From: an uncultured Clostridia bacterium
Lineage (GTDB): Bacteria; Bacillota; Clostridia; Oscillospirales; CAG-272
NCBI GenBank assembly: GCA_937934385.1
Contig: CALGZV010000430.1
Span: 1 to 5,159, forward strand
Direction of reading: 5' to 3'
Length of the DNA: 5,159 nt
The position numbers and the translations under genes were made by a program. Shown here one piece after another: positions 5,124 to 5,159 of this stretch. The notes under the pieces are model-generated. The model made no database searches. It worked only from the letters and a program-made list of their open reading frames with translations, and was not told the origin of the DNA. Within the stretch, counting starts at the first letter, position 1. Every line of letters begins with the position of its first letter.

Positions 5124-5159
5124 AAAACGTCCTCCGAATGAACGCATCGTGTAAATGTT

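Noticed and set aside
5121..5145. Minus-strand terminator: a short stem followed by seven Ts for a gene entering from the right
   Set aside because: The stem has only about five pairs, one of them G-U, around a seven-base loop; without any gene seen beyond the edge it is not supportable.
1..5159. Whole-window use of an alternative code with TAG as glutamine
   Set aside because: Only one in-frame TAG occurs in about 4 kb of coding sequence and CAG is used freely for Gln, so one lesion is a simpler explanation.

Overview
The window looks like ordinary chromosomal backbone of a low-to-mid GC Clostridia-class Firmicute. The evidence is the conserved order DUF512/radical-SAM gene, der, plsY; a zinc-binding (four-cysteine) bL28; strong purine Shine-Dalgarno sites; a near-consensus sigma-A promoter; and a Clostridia-type DUF6873 protein. 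The codon style (frequent ATA, mixed AT- and GC-ending codons) would fit an Oscillospiraceae-like gut clostridium, but the genus is a guess.

Layout, all genes on the + strand. Bases 1-1149 hold the 3' part of a DUF512/radical-SAM gene that enters from the left edge and is interrupted by an in-frame TAG at 457-459. From 1196 comes der (engA), the double-GTPase ribosome assembly factor; its frame is lost at about 2435-2440, so it ends at 2470 instead of the family-conserved end at 2522. plsY follows (2554-3294) after 31 bases. These three probably form one transcription unit ending at a candidate terminator (3358-3403). Bases 3295-3683 carry no recognised gene but hold that terminator, a very good promoter (3426-3454) and a structured leader of about 220 nt before rpmB (bL28, 3684-3872). 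A terminator closes rpmB at 3914-3944. Next is a TTG-started DUF6873 gene (3989-4927), then a 12-bp perfect inverted repeat. The last 180 bases contain only weak signals.

Functionally, Der and bL28 belong to ribosome assembly and structure, and PlsY makes lysophosphatidic acid for membrane phospholipid. The DUF512 and DUF6873 proteins have no established role.

I found no mobile element, CRISPR array, tRNA or rRNA, and no convincing new multi-gene system. The points most worth a second look are the amber codon and the frameshift in two neighbouring conserved genes (recoding, real mutation or sequence error), the long rpmB leader with a possible CxxC/CxxC micro-ORF, and a cysteine-rich segment in the DUF6873 protein.
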